This document shows, piece after piece, positions 1 to 8,307 of a stretch of 32,772 bases of DNA. How positions within the stretch are numbered: the first letter of the stretch is position 1; each line of letters begins with the position of its first letter. The notes below the pieces were generated by a model. That model searched no databases, was not told where the DNA came from, and saw nothing but the letters and a program-made list of their open reading frames with translations. The position numbers and the translations under genes were made by a program. This stretch comes from Sphaerosporella brunnea (Eukaryota; Ascomycota; Pezizomycetes; Pezizales; Pyronemataceae), in assembly GCA_008704415.1 (NCBI GenBank), contig VXIS01000432.1, positions 1-32,772 on the forward strand, given 5' to 3'.

Positions 1-1074
1 CATCGACCGCCGCATTTTTGCTCTGAAGGTGTGCAGCAACTGCGTCGCATATTCCTTTTGGTGACGCGTGCCACATAGCAGTGTTCAAATATTCTCTTAC
101 CGCCAAAGCAACACCTTCATCATCAAATAGGGATTGGCGCTTGACATGTCGTCCTTGTCTGGGGCAAGGGGGTGGTGTCCGGGTTTCGTACCAGTTCCGT
201 TCCCACAGGCGTAGGGAAGCGGCCCATTTCGTACTCCGCTTGACTCTTCTCGCGAGAAACTCGCTGAATGCAATCCAATCTTTCCGCTTTCCATCCTGAT
301 CTTGGGAGATGTTTTTAAACTGCATGTTCAATAGATCGCGCAAGCACTCCACCCGCGTCAACCAATCTCCGGTCACCTTGCCGCCTTGCTGTTTCAACCA
401 CAATTCCAAGTCCCGCGCCTCCTCTTCAAAAGATTGATGGCTGAGAAAGGCTTCCTCAAGTCGGGAGCGAGATAAGGACGAACAAGAGATGGTCCGCAAG
501 GGTCACCCCATGTAGACGGCGGTCCTGGAGGGACCATTAAAGCGGGTGCGCTCCAATCAGCCGGAGGTGGAGTGTTCAAGACTTCTGGTGATGGCTTAGG
601 ATTTGGATTGAACATTTTCGAAATGTCACCCCATATAGGCTTCGCTTTCTGCACTACCGCGATGCCTTGCTTCTGCTTCTGCTTCTCTTCTCTCCTCCTT
701 TTAATCTCGTCCTTATGCTTGTGATATGACCGCTTTTGCCTGTAGTCGCGACTCTTCGAATAGCCATTCAGTTGTCGCTCCGCTTCTTCCCAACCCTCTG
801 CAGGCTGACCAACAAACGCGGGATGTGTGTCCTCCTCCTCGCTCAATAACACTTCGGAATCGGATTCAGATTCACTCGACCCAGGTGTGTAGTCTGCCGT
901 GCCTCTTTCCTGTGGCTCTCTCGCTGACAGCGCTCCCTCTGACAGCGTTCCCCCTGATTGACTGTCCGGTTCCTCACACTCTCCTTGAGAATTGCGCCTT
1001 CTTCTCTTCCTCTTCTCACTCGCGATTTGCGCAGCTAGTCGGGCAGCCTTCGTTCGCGTATTGACTTTACCCAT
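1..1074 (-). CDS. Transposase-like protein, N-terminal part, partial at window edge, with a frame change
   Basis: A minus-strand ORF starts at 1074 and reads MGKVNTRTKAARLAAQ, a basic stretch, an acidic/serine stretch, a Lys/Arg/Glu-rich helix and a proline-rich segment; in this frame it stops at 394. A second minus frame is open from about 503 to base 1 and looks like real protein (DLELWLKQQGGKVTGDWL, then RKDWIAFSEFL, PRQGRHVKRQSL and VREYLNTAMWHASPKGICD). The two frames overlap at 394-503, so either a one-base frameshift or a missed intron joins them; I found no clean GT-AG pair. The second segment resembles the N-terminal region of multicopy fungal DDE-type transposase ORFs, a family recalled rather than searched. 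The catalytic part would lie beyond base 1. The repeats nearby fit a transposon setting. It could instead be a lineage-specific gene of unknown role. Confidence 0.42.
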
Positions 1075-1086
1075 GGTGGGGCAGGA

Positions 1087-1158
1087 GGTCGCGCTATGGG
1101 GGCGGCAGGTCGCGCTGTGGGGCGGTAGGTCGCGCTGTGGGGCGGTAGGTCGCGCTGT
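1087..1158. repeat. 20-bp GC-rich tandem repeat, about 3.5 copies
   Basis: Units beginning GGTCGCGCTRTGGGG sit head to tail at 1087-1107 (21 bp), 1108-1127, 1128-1147 and a partial unit at 1148-1158. The second and third units are identical. The array lies 13 bp upstream of the start codon of the minus-strand transposase-like ORF, so it may fall in that element's promoter or subterminal region. Confidence 0.85.
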
Positions 1159-1361
1159 AAAATCATGAGAATGCGTCCAGAGCTCAGAGTTATGGGCCAG
1201 GACTCACAGTCTCCTAAGATAGGCTTCACTATAAGGTACACAGTAAGCGCGATCGGTGGGTGGTGGTGTATGGGCGGTGGGTATGGGAGGTGGAATTGGC
1301 GGAGCGGGTGCGCATGATAAATCACTCGACTATTACTAAGCGAAAACAATTTTTTGGACAT

Positions 1362-1410
1362 TGCCAAGAAATGCCAAGACGCTACCCTGACTAGATGGCG
1401 GGCACTCTAC
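1362..1410 (+). repeat. Dispersed repeat copy 1 (inverted partner at 6113-6161)
   Basis: This 49-bp segment matches the reverse complement of 6113-6161 without gaps at 42 of 49 positions. The first 25 bases are identical (TGCCAAGAAATGCCAAGACG and five more), and the far end (GGCACTCTAC) is also identical. Two copies 4.7 kb apart in opposite orientation point to a transposon-derived repeat family. The end GGCACTCTRC recurs at 6791-6800. Confidence 0.75.
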
Positions 1411-1788
1411 TTACCTGTGGCGAAGATATTCACCCATTATGACCCAACCTGATTGCCCATGCCCCCATCAAGAACAAGTTTGTGGAGGAGGAGGAAAGCG
1501 CAAGCTGCGGCAGCAGCAAATCCAGACACAATTATGGTGCGGTTACCCGGCCTGTTTAGCGCCCGATCTTTTTGAATCCACCGAGTAAGCCCCAGTGCTC
1601 AGTAAGTGAACCGTGCCTGCGCCACTCTTTGGGCTACGCTCCCCTCTTTCGCTTCGCTCAAGGGGTCCCCCAAATTCATAGTATAATACATCAATAACAA
1701 ATTACATAATTCGCTCAGCCGAATCGCCATACAACCGAAACTCCATTGCCATCTATTCACTGAAACACCAAAGGAAAAAAGACTTCGT
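1411..1788. other. Intergenic, no gene seen
   Basis: The stretch lies downstream of the minus-strand gene that ends at 1789 and probably includes its 3' untranslated region. Short ORFs here have no recognisable content. A small GC-rich inverted repeat (CTCCCCTCTTTCGCTTCG then CAAGGGGTCCCC around 1639-1670) could fold weakly. Confidence 0.4.
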
Positions 1789-2716
1789 CTAATCACTGGC
1801 CTCCGCGGCCTCGACCCTCGTAACCTCATCGTTGATACAGTTCACAAACGCCCAGTATGCGTGAGTCACGTCCGTCGGGTTCCCATCCAAATAACCCTGC
1901 TCATAACCCTCGCCCGACTCCTTGAAGAGATTGACAAACTCTGCAAACAGCTTGTAAAACTTGTCGCTGCCGGTTTTGTGCTTCGAGGCGACGACCCCGG
2001 CGTGAGTGTTCAAAACGGTGATGGTTTCCTTGTGCGCTGAATAAGTTAGCCTTGATACTTCTTCAAATTCTTGAGAATAGCAGAGATTACTCACTGAGCA
2101 TCTGTACGTCCCAAGGGGACATCCCGTAAAGCTTCTGGAAAGCTTTGACATCTGTTCTTCCACCTGTGCCTGTGTACAGCAAGGCATCTCCGTGCGCCCA
2201 CGCGTTGCCCGCTCCGATAATTCTCTTGTCAGCTTCGGTCGCGCTGGCCAGCTTATCACGCTTGAAAGCGCTGATGAAACGGTGCCTCAGGAGTTTGTAA
2301 GCGTCAAGCGAACTGGTCAGACTGCTCACACGGTCCTCGAGCGAAGAGATCTTCATGTCCTTCGGAGCCTCTCTCTGCTCCAGCGAAGCGATCTTCATGT
2401 CGAGTGCAAGAACATGCTCCGGAAGACCGGCGAGGCTAAGACTGCGGCGATTACCGACGAAAATTTCTCCTCTCACGTCCTCAACGTGGAGTTCCTCCTC
2501 TTGCAGTGCCTGTCCGAGGGCATCTTTGGCGTCCTGCTTCATTTCTTCCTCCTCTCCGAGTTCCAATCGGGTAACCAGTATTGCATCATCATCATCATCA
2601 TCATCGCATTTCGTGCTATCATCATCTTCCGCCGGTGGAGGCAAACTCCGGTTCCCCTTGTTGACCTTTATGTTCTTCTTGCTGCGATCCTTCGTTGTTG
2701 CTGACTTGGGAGGCAT
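1789..2716 (-). CDS. Hypothetical protein, acidic/coiled-coil N terminus and compact C-terminal domain
   Basis: Two exons, 2716-2095 and 2036-1789, flank a 58-nt intron (2094-2037; donor GTGAGT, acceptor TTCAG). The splice restores one frame across MLTHKETITVL and gives about 289 residues. The N terminus is basic (MPPKSATTKDRSKKNIKVNKG) and is followed by a run of seven aspartates from an ATC repeat at about 2586-2606. Next come a Glu-rich stretch and a heptad-like region (LDMKIASLEQREAPKDMKIS, then LEDRVSSLTSSLDAYKLL) that suggests a coiled coil. The C-terminal half is tidy and aromatic (FQKLYGMSPWDVQM, FYKLFAEFVNLFKESGEGYE, THAYWAFVNCINDEV), so it looks like a folded domain. I do not recognise the family. 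No signal peptide or membrane segment is visible. The consistent splice argues for a functional gene. Confidence 0.75.
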
Positions 2717-3660
2717 GATTGTCGTGCTGTCTCAGGCTCCGTCTATCGAATGGTTGAATGAGCTTGCTCCTTCTAAGCACAAGACGGCCAAGCCTCACGC
2801 TACCCATCATTTTAGCCGTCACAATCCTTGTTCCAGAACGTTCCCATAATTACTGCGCAATTCCTGAGATATACTGCGTGCGTTCCGCATTCCAGCATTA
2901 GAAGACACTGTCTGGTTGCATCACAACTTGGTTCCTCGGACCATGGTTCTCAAGGGTCCTGACGATTCTGAAAAAATAGAATCTACCTCCGCGCGGACCA
3001 CGATTCGACCGCCACCACAAGCACCCGCAGTGGTAGAATCATGACTGTGGTCGCACGCTGAATGACGTTTGCGCAACCGTAGCTTCACTTCCTCGATCAT
3101 GGTTTCTCTGAACCACAGTTTACCCGACCACGGGCGTCCAAACGCACCCTAACAAAGTGGCACAGTTCAGCATCGGTGTCTCGGACCATCCTCAGCGGAA
3201 GCAGAATCACTATTGGTATTTAGGGTGGTCGTAGTTGACGCATGAGATCACACTTCAATATCTATAGGCGGAGACGAGTAGGGGGACTGCCATCTAGTTA
3301 GGCATTAAACTTGATTACACACACACACTCTAAGGGAGGAGTCCCGCCGAGGCCGAGGCGCTGAGTGGCGAGTGGAGAAAAGAAAGGACACGGCAAAGAA
3401 TGGTGTTCAGACAAACATCAACGCTCTTGTTCATGCCTTTCGTGGGAACTGGAACTCGTATAGGAAAAGAGCAAGAATGGTGCGAGTGGTGACGGAGGAT
3501 AGAAAGCTTGTATGTACGTCGACCTTTGCTTTTCAGGTATTTCCGTGCAGCCTTCTCAAGAATCTCCTTGTCCGCCTCCTTATCGAATCTACTTTTTGAG
3601 AAAAAAAAAAAAAAAACTGCTTTTCAAGGAGTCAAGTATGTACATTCACACTAACACGCT
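2717..3660. other. Intergenic, upstream of the hypothetical gene, with repeated CGGACCA sites
   Basis: No gene is supported. CGGACCA occurs three times (2937-2943, 2994-3000, 3182-3188). Further GACCAC/GTGGTC words occur near 3048, 3127 and 3224, and one local pair (ATGGTTTCTCTGAACCA, about 3099-3116) is partly palindromic. The word CGCACCCTAA near 3148 also occurs near 7224. The block may be a decayed mobile-element end or a cluster of regulator sites. A run of 17 A residues lies at 3601-3617, just beyond the 3' end of NOP2. The 75-codon ORF at 3372-3599 has no recognisable content and is not called. Confidence 0.45.
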
Positions 3661-5493
3661 CTAAAAACCACGAAATTCGGACTCATCTCCATCCCCAGCC
3701 TCCCCACCTCCACCCGCAGCCTCCCCACCTCCATCCGTGGCATTCACCTCAGACGGGGTTGCCTTCGCCTGAGGTGTTGGGCCAACTTTCTTGAACTTTG
3801 CAACAAAGAAGCCGTCGACGTTGTACATGTGTGGGTAGAATCTCCTCGTCCACTTGAGCTTCTCGTCGAACTTCTTTCCACGGAAGCTGGTGAAGCCTGG
3901 AGTGCCGAAAGTCAGACCCGTTTCGACAAGCTTCACGTTAGGTCGCTTCCGCAAGGCGTAGTCGACCACGCCCTCGTTCTCCTCGACAGTGACCGAACAT
4001 GTGGAGTAAACGATGTAGCCACCAGTCTTCGAGGCGTGGTCGACACTGTCGATGGCACAAAGCAGCAACTGCTTCTGGAGATGCGGCAACACCATGAAAT
4101 CCTTTTCATCCTTGTTTGTCTTGACGCTGGGATCCTTGGAAATAACTCCGGTTCCGGAACAGGGCGCGTCAAGAAGTACACGATCAAAGCCACCAATGAC
4201 CTTGGGGAATTCACGCGCATCATAATTGCACACAACCGTGTTCTTGACGCCGAGGCGGTGGATGTTACCGATCAGACCACGGGCACGGTCCCGGCTGGGA
4301 TCGTTGGCAAAGACGCATCCAGTGTTCTTCATCAACGCAGAGATGTAGGTCGTTTTACCACCGGGCGCAGCGGCCATGTCGAGAATGCGCTCATTGAGCT
4401 GGGGAGCCAATGCCATGACAGGGAGGAACGAAGAGGCGGCCTGCAGGATGTAGTGGCCAGCAAGGTACTCCGGTGTAGCACCCAGTGGCACACTGGATTC
4501 GAAAACCTGCAATCCCACTTTTGACCACTTGCCCACGGGCTCGAGGGTGACACCACGGTTGATAAGAGCCTGTGCAAGTTCTCTGCGTGCGGTTTTCAGG
4601 GTATTCGTCCGGATTACCAGAGGTCTTTGTTTCTCGTTCGCCTCAAAGAAAGAGAAGGCTTCCGCCGGGGAAAACAACTGGTAGAGCTTCTCGGCCATAA
4701 ATGGGGAATAGCCATAATACTCGCAAACGTCCTTAATCAACTGGGCAGTGTATTCCGCCCTGGACCTCCCATCCTCGTGCAAATTCTTGAAATCCTCCAA
4801 AACCCGTATGGTATCTGCGATTCGCGTTCGCAGCAACGTGATATCGGGCGGCGCCATGGCCGTGGCGCCATCCTCAGCGCCTGCATCTCCGAGAATGCGT
4901 GGCTTGTCCTCCGCAATGTTGGTCTGCATTTGCGACTCGGCAAGTTCGGCGGCAGCCTCGGCCTCTTCGATGGCCTTCTGCATGTCGAGCTTGCGCGACA
5001 GTCCAGCAATGTTGGCAGCCGTCAGCTTCTCCTCCGCATCAGACTCGTCCTCGTCGTCCGAAAACACCGGGCGCGGGGCGTTTTCATCGTCGGAATCATA
5101 GATCTCGGAATCCGAATCTCCGCCTGCAAGAAAATCGTCTCCCAGCTTCTGGGCTTTCTCGACCTCATCATCATCATCAGATTCCAATTCGAGCTTGTCG
5201 TCTATCACTTCATCTTCTTCGGAGTCCTCAAAGAGGCTCTTTTTGGCATTCTCGACCTCTTTGGAGGGCTTTGGAGTAGCGCTCTTCTTCGCTTTTGCCG
5301 CTTTGGGGGCTGGCTTTGAGTCTTGGAATTTAGACTTAGATTTTTTGGCTGCAGGAGCTGTGGGCAAATCCTTCTTTCGTTTCGATCCTCGAGAGTCGTT
5401 GGCGCCGCCTTTTCTCTTCTTGCTGCCGGAAAACTTGGACTCGTGGAGGGGCTCCGGAGGACCCTGGTGGGATCTTGCTCGGCTGGGGCCCAT
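3661..5493 (-). CDS. NOP2: 25S rRNA (cytosine-C5)-methyltransferase Nop2 (NSUN1 family)
   Basis: A single-exon gene of 610 codons. Nop2 is a nucleolar SAM-dependent enzyme that methylates a cytosine in large-subunit rRNA and is needed for 60S assembly. Residues 1-190 are the Lys-rich and Asp/Glu-rich low-complexity tail usual for Nop2. The catalytic domain fills roughly residues 225-575. The SAM-binding motif DMAAAPGGK is at 372-380. The proline-cysteine motif DAPCSGTG places Cys445, and YSTCS places Cys499; these are the two cysteines expected of an RsmB/NSUN m5C enzyme. The C terminus carries RFYPHMYNVDGFFVAKFKK, then a Gly/Ala/Glu tail. The start at 5493 is the first ATG of the open frame. 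Length and motif order match the family, and I see no damage. Confidence 0.97.
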   Translation of the reverse strand: MGPSRARSHQGPPEPLHESKFSGSKKRKGGANDSRGSKRKKDLPTAPAAKKSKSKFQDSKPAPKAAKAKKSATPKPSKEVENAKKSLFEDSEEDEVIDDKLELESDDDDEVEKAQKLGDDFLAGGDSDSEIYDSDDENAPRPVFSDDEDESDAEEKLTAANIAGLSRKLDMQKAIEEAEAAAELAESQMQTNIAEDKPRILGDAGAEDGATAMAPPDITLLRTRIADTIRVLEDFKNLHEDGRSRAEYTAQLIKDVCEYYGYSPFMAEKLYQLFSPAEAFSFFEANEKQRPLVIRTNTLKTARRELAQALINRGVTLEPVGKWSKVGLQVFESSVPLGATPEYLAGHYILQAASSFLPVMALAPQLNERILDMAAAPGGKTTYISALMKNTGCVFANDPSRDRARGLIGNIHRLGVKNTVVCNYDAREFPKVIGGFDRVLLDAPCSGTGVISKDPSVKTNKDEKDFMVLPHLQKQLLLCAIDSVDHASKTGGYIVYSTCSVTVEENEGVVDYALRKRPNVKLVETGLTFGTPGFTSFRGKKFDEKLKWTRRFYPHMYNVDGFFVAKFKKVGPTPQAKATPSEVNATDGGGEAAGGGGEAGDGDESEFRGF

Positions 5494-5663
5494 TCTGGTT
5501 TGAAGTGGGTTTTGGTGGGGAATACGTGTTATTCAATCAGTTGCTAGACGTTGTGGTGGTGGTACTGTAAGACTTTTTTTTGTCGTGGATGTTACACAGG
5601 CTACTGGCTGGAGTCATGTGAGCTGTCACGCGGTTCGAGTGATATCTGGTGGTTTCATCATGG

Positions 5664-5671
5664 GCGATGAG
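5664..5671 (+). promoter_or_regulatory. Possible PAC element upstream of NOP2
   Basis: The octamer GCGATGAG lies 171-178 bp upstream of the NOP2 start. It equals the PAC motif found before yeast ribosome-biogenesis genes. One match per strand in a window of this size is expected by chance, and another copy occurs inside UTP14 coding sequence, so support is weak. Confidence 0.25.
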
Positions 5672-6112
5672 GCTGAGAATGGGATTGGCAGTGTGACGTA
5701 ATGGTCTATTTGTATTGAGGTTGCTGCTGACAACCACGATGGTTCACCACTGTAGGTAATAATCTCGAGGGTCTTTGCTTGCAGCGAGAGTTCGCGGAGT
5801 AGTTGTCGCTCAGTACTCTCTCTACACACGTGTACTACTAATACACTCATCCTTCTGCCTCGAGCTTCGGCATTTCAAGAGTTTTTCGCCTCTGATGGTT
5901 GAACTCTCAGAGAAAGCAGATCCACAGGTTGGCAATGCATATGGCATAACAGTCTGCCGCTTCAAGAAAAAGAGTAGGGAATTCCCGACTGGAAAGTGGG
6001 GTCGGTGAGTTCATTCCTCGGACACTTCCGATGCCGCATTTGTCAACTGCCATGAGTAGTTCCCGCTGAATTTTTCTGCGCATGCCCCAGCAGAACCGTT
6101 CTGCCGAGAAGG

Positions 6113-6161
6113 GTAGAGTGCCGGACACTTAGACGAGGTAGCGTCTTGGCATTTCTTGGCA
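6113..6161 (-). repeat. Dispersed repeat copy 2 (inverted partner at 1362-1410)
   Basis: The reverse complement aligns gap-free with 1362-1410 at 42 of 49 positions, including 25 identical bases at 6137-6161. The segment is flanked by GTGCCGGACACTTAG; related CCGGACAC and GTCCGG words bound the inverted repeat at 6797-7063, suggesting one element family. Confidence 0.75.
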
Positions 6162-6369
6162 TTGCTCAAAACTGTCCCGCCAAAAATCTTACTGGATTTG
6201 GAAGTATCAAGTGAGATTCTGCTGGTGCATTAACCAAAAACGGAAAATTTGAGTGACAGGATGTGTACAGCCCACGGCTTTCTGTTCAATACCCCTATTG
6301 TTTCACAAATCCGCAGCGATGCGAAAGATTTTGGTTGGTTGGACATCCCTAGCCCTGGCCCGGTGCACA

Positions 6370-6441
6370 GTATCTCACTCATATTGCCATATTGGGTTAA
6401 GTGTTTCATAAGGTATCACTCGTATTGCCTTATTAGGTTAA
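6370..6441. repeat. Pair of diverged direct repeats
   Basis: A 31-bp unit at 6370-6400 (GTATCTCACTCATATTGCCA and on) recurs at 6413-6441 as GTATCACTCGTATTGCCTTA and on, with a 2-base gap and three substitutions. The pair is bounded by a short inverted pair, CGGTGC (6361-6366) and GCACCG (6444-6449). The second unit shares ATTGCCTTATTA with the right arm of the element at 6500-6616. Confidence 0.65.
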
Positions 6442-6499
6442 AAGCACCGTGTTCAAAACTGGGGCCCGCTCATACTAAAATTGTATTTTTCAAACCCTC

Positions 6500-6616
6500 A
6501 CCGTAGAGCTTCGGTAATAAGGCAATGTGGCAAAGTCACTGCGCTCTGTGGAGAAGTCACTCAGCCTCATGGCAAAGTCACTTAGCCACATTGCCTTATT
6601 ACCGAAGCTCTACGGT
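6500..6616. mobile_element. MITE-like inverted-repeat element with internal 21-bp tandem repeats
   Basis: The left arm (6501-6540, starting CCGTAGAGCTTCGGTAATAA) and right arm (6576-6615) are inverted copies matching at 38 of 40 positions; one more complementary base flanks each arm. The centre has three 21-bp units, at 6529-6549, 6550-6570 and 6571-6591, each containing AAGTCACT (6533-6540, 6554-6561, 6575-6582). The whole is about 117 bp with no coding capacity. That fits a miniature inverted-repeat transposable element. No clear target-site duplication is visible, so this may be an old insertion or a subfragment. Confidence 0.7.
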
Positions 6617-6796
6617 ATAACTCCACAACCACGCCACCAAATCGAATTTTAGTCCCCAAGGATTGCTCTTTGCATCCTACTCTATCGTTTCCGGGGACTT
6701 AATTAAATTCTTTTCTTCGTTGTGGAGTGTCATAAAGGTCGGCGTGGGGGGGTTATTGCGGCCCTGTCACGCTACTCCTACTAAATGTCCGGCACT

Positions 6797-7063
6797 CTGC
6801 TCGCCGGATTTTTAGTACCGGACACTCAGAAACCCTGTCCAACTATGCAATGAAAAATCGATTTCTTCACTCTCTTTTACCCAAAAAATCTGTTCTTGAG
6901 CTCAAATTTAGGCCGAGAGCCCCCTCGAGCCTTTGGGCACAAAGAAGTGGAGATTTCGCTTTTTCCTCACGATATTATCCTCTGTGTAGCTTTTTTGGTG
7001 GGGCGCGCGTGGGCTAGGGTTTCTGTCCCGGGGTGTCCGGATACTTAAAAATTCGGCGAGTAG
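6797..7063. mobile_element. Imperfect inverted-repeat element, about 267 bp
   Basis: The left arm 6797-6825 (CTGCTCGCCGGATTTTTAGT and nine more) pairs with the reverse complement of 7033-7063 at about 26 of 31 aligned positions. Inside these, CAGAAACCCT (6827-6836) pairs perfectly with AGGGTTTCTG (7016-7025). The interior is non-coding. Two nested arm blocks suggest a decayed non-autonomous DNA transposon or foldback element. Confidence 0.55.
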
Positions 7064-7420
7064 ATCAGATCACTCAGGATTGATTGGGATGCGGTAAAAC
7101 AATAGGTAGAAGAATCACACATTCACCCTCTGGAGGACGCTCTCTTGACTCTTGAGCCCATTTCTGAGGAGACTTTCCGAACGAGCACTCTTTTTAGCGA
7201 AACCCTGGTAGCGCAACCGGACGCACCCTAAGTGGAATCTTGTGGGCACTGGGCAGGACAAAAAATTTTCATGCATCCTTGGCCTGTATGTGCTCATGTC
7301 ACTGCCTAGACGTGAGGGGCAAAGAGGTTATCGCGCATTGTATTGGTGGGTGCGTTGCTCCACGTAAGTAAGTTTGCGGTCGATCCGTCACGAATGCAAG
7401 CACCCGAAACGTGTCTGTGC

Positions 7421-7446
7421 TGGTGGTGGTGGTGGTGGTGGTGGTG
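7421..7446 (+). repeat. TGG microsatellite
   Basis: About 8.7 perfect TGG units lie upstream of the GPI-protein gene. The poly-Trp, poly-Gly, poly-Val and, on the other strand, poly-His ORFs across it are artefacts of the repeat. Confidence 0.95.
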
Positions 7447-8307
7447 CATATTATTTACCGAAGGGTCACGAGCGGAGGGGGTTCCTGTTGGCCTCGCGAA
7501 TCGCCGCGGGTGGGGGAGAGACGGCGGCAATTAAGAGAAGTCTCCGGCAAATCCTTAGCTAATCTGATAGCCCTGCGGGCATTCTGCAGGAACACGATGG
7601 ACCCTGGCAGGCGCTCCTCTAGTCAGGTACGGTTTCCACATCCTTCCGGATCCTCACTGGGGGGAGGGAACATCCGTTTCACTATCATTGGCCGGTCGCG
7701 CAACGAGATTTGGATTCGTTTCAGTGGCAGCATTTGAGGACAATTTTAGGAAATGAGGTAGCGAGTAAAGCGCTTGATCTTGGAGCGGGCTTTGAGGGTG
7801 GTCGTGGTGGAGAGAACAGGCTGGCTTCCCTCGATCACCAACACCGCCTGCCAATCACCAAGCCGGGTCTTTACAGCGCAGCTGGGAGTGAGATTTTTTT
7901 TCGCACCCACTTCAGGCATCCCGGTGACTACTGCGCTGATTCTTGTACCTGCAGCGACAGCTCATCATCGTGTTGAGTTTGCCGCAGTGGGCTGACGGGG
8001 GTCGGTCGCCTGTGGTGTTTCTAGGCGTTGTTGGGTCCTTCGGAAGTGCCAATAGCACTCCTCCCCCAGTGCTTTGCTTCTTCCCTTCGCTTCCCTTCGC
8101 GCATCCATAAGAGCAGGCTCTTCCTCCTGCAACTCTCGTTCTTTCTGCATCGTTAGCCCTCCTTTTTCGTCCTTCGGTTCAGCGCCTCCATTCATTCAAC
8201 CCTCGCCGAGTCACATTCTTTTGCTGGCACCAAACACAGTCGCATCATCCACTTGCGCCTCGCTCCGAACTGATATCCATCGCACTTCATCAATCATCAT
8301 TTCCACC

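Larger units (their letters stand above)
5494..8307. other. 2.8-kb gene-poor region rich in decayed repeats
   Basis: This is the longest stretch without a supportable gene. The short ORFs show no recognisable product, and several are built on microsatellite or antisense sequence. It holds the NOP2 promoter (5494 to about 5800), one copy of a dispersed repeat (6113-6161), diverged direct repeats (6370-6441), a MITE-like inverted repeat (6500-6616), a second inverted repeat (6797-7063), a TGG microsatellite (7421-7446), and the promoter and leader of the GPI-protein gene (to 8307). Confidence 0.7.

Noticed and set aside
3140..3160. CCCTAA words resembling fungal telomere units (also near 7224)
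   Set aside because: They are single occurrences rather than tandem arrays, so not telomeric or interstitial telomere repeats.
3829..5319. Long plus-strand ORFs across NOP2
   Set aside because: They are antisense to conserved NOP2 motifs and show no recognisable domains.
5625..5645. Possible tRNA B-box (GGTTCGAGT)
   Set aside because: The conserved CC end of the box is missing, and no A-box or cloverleaf arms can be found around it.
6529..6591. Regular repeats that could suggest a CRISPR-like array
   Set aside because: The three 21-bp units are tandem without distinct spacers and sit inside a eukaryotic inverted-repeat element; the genome is fungal.
7343..7737. Overlapping small ORFs with poly-Trp, poly-Gly and poly-Val runs
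   Set aside because: They are generated by the TGG microsatellite at 7421-7446.
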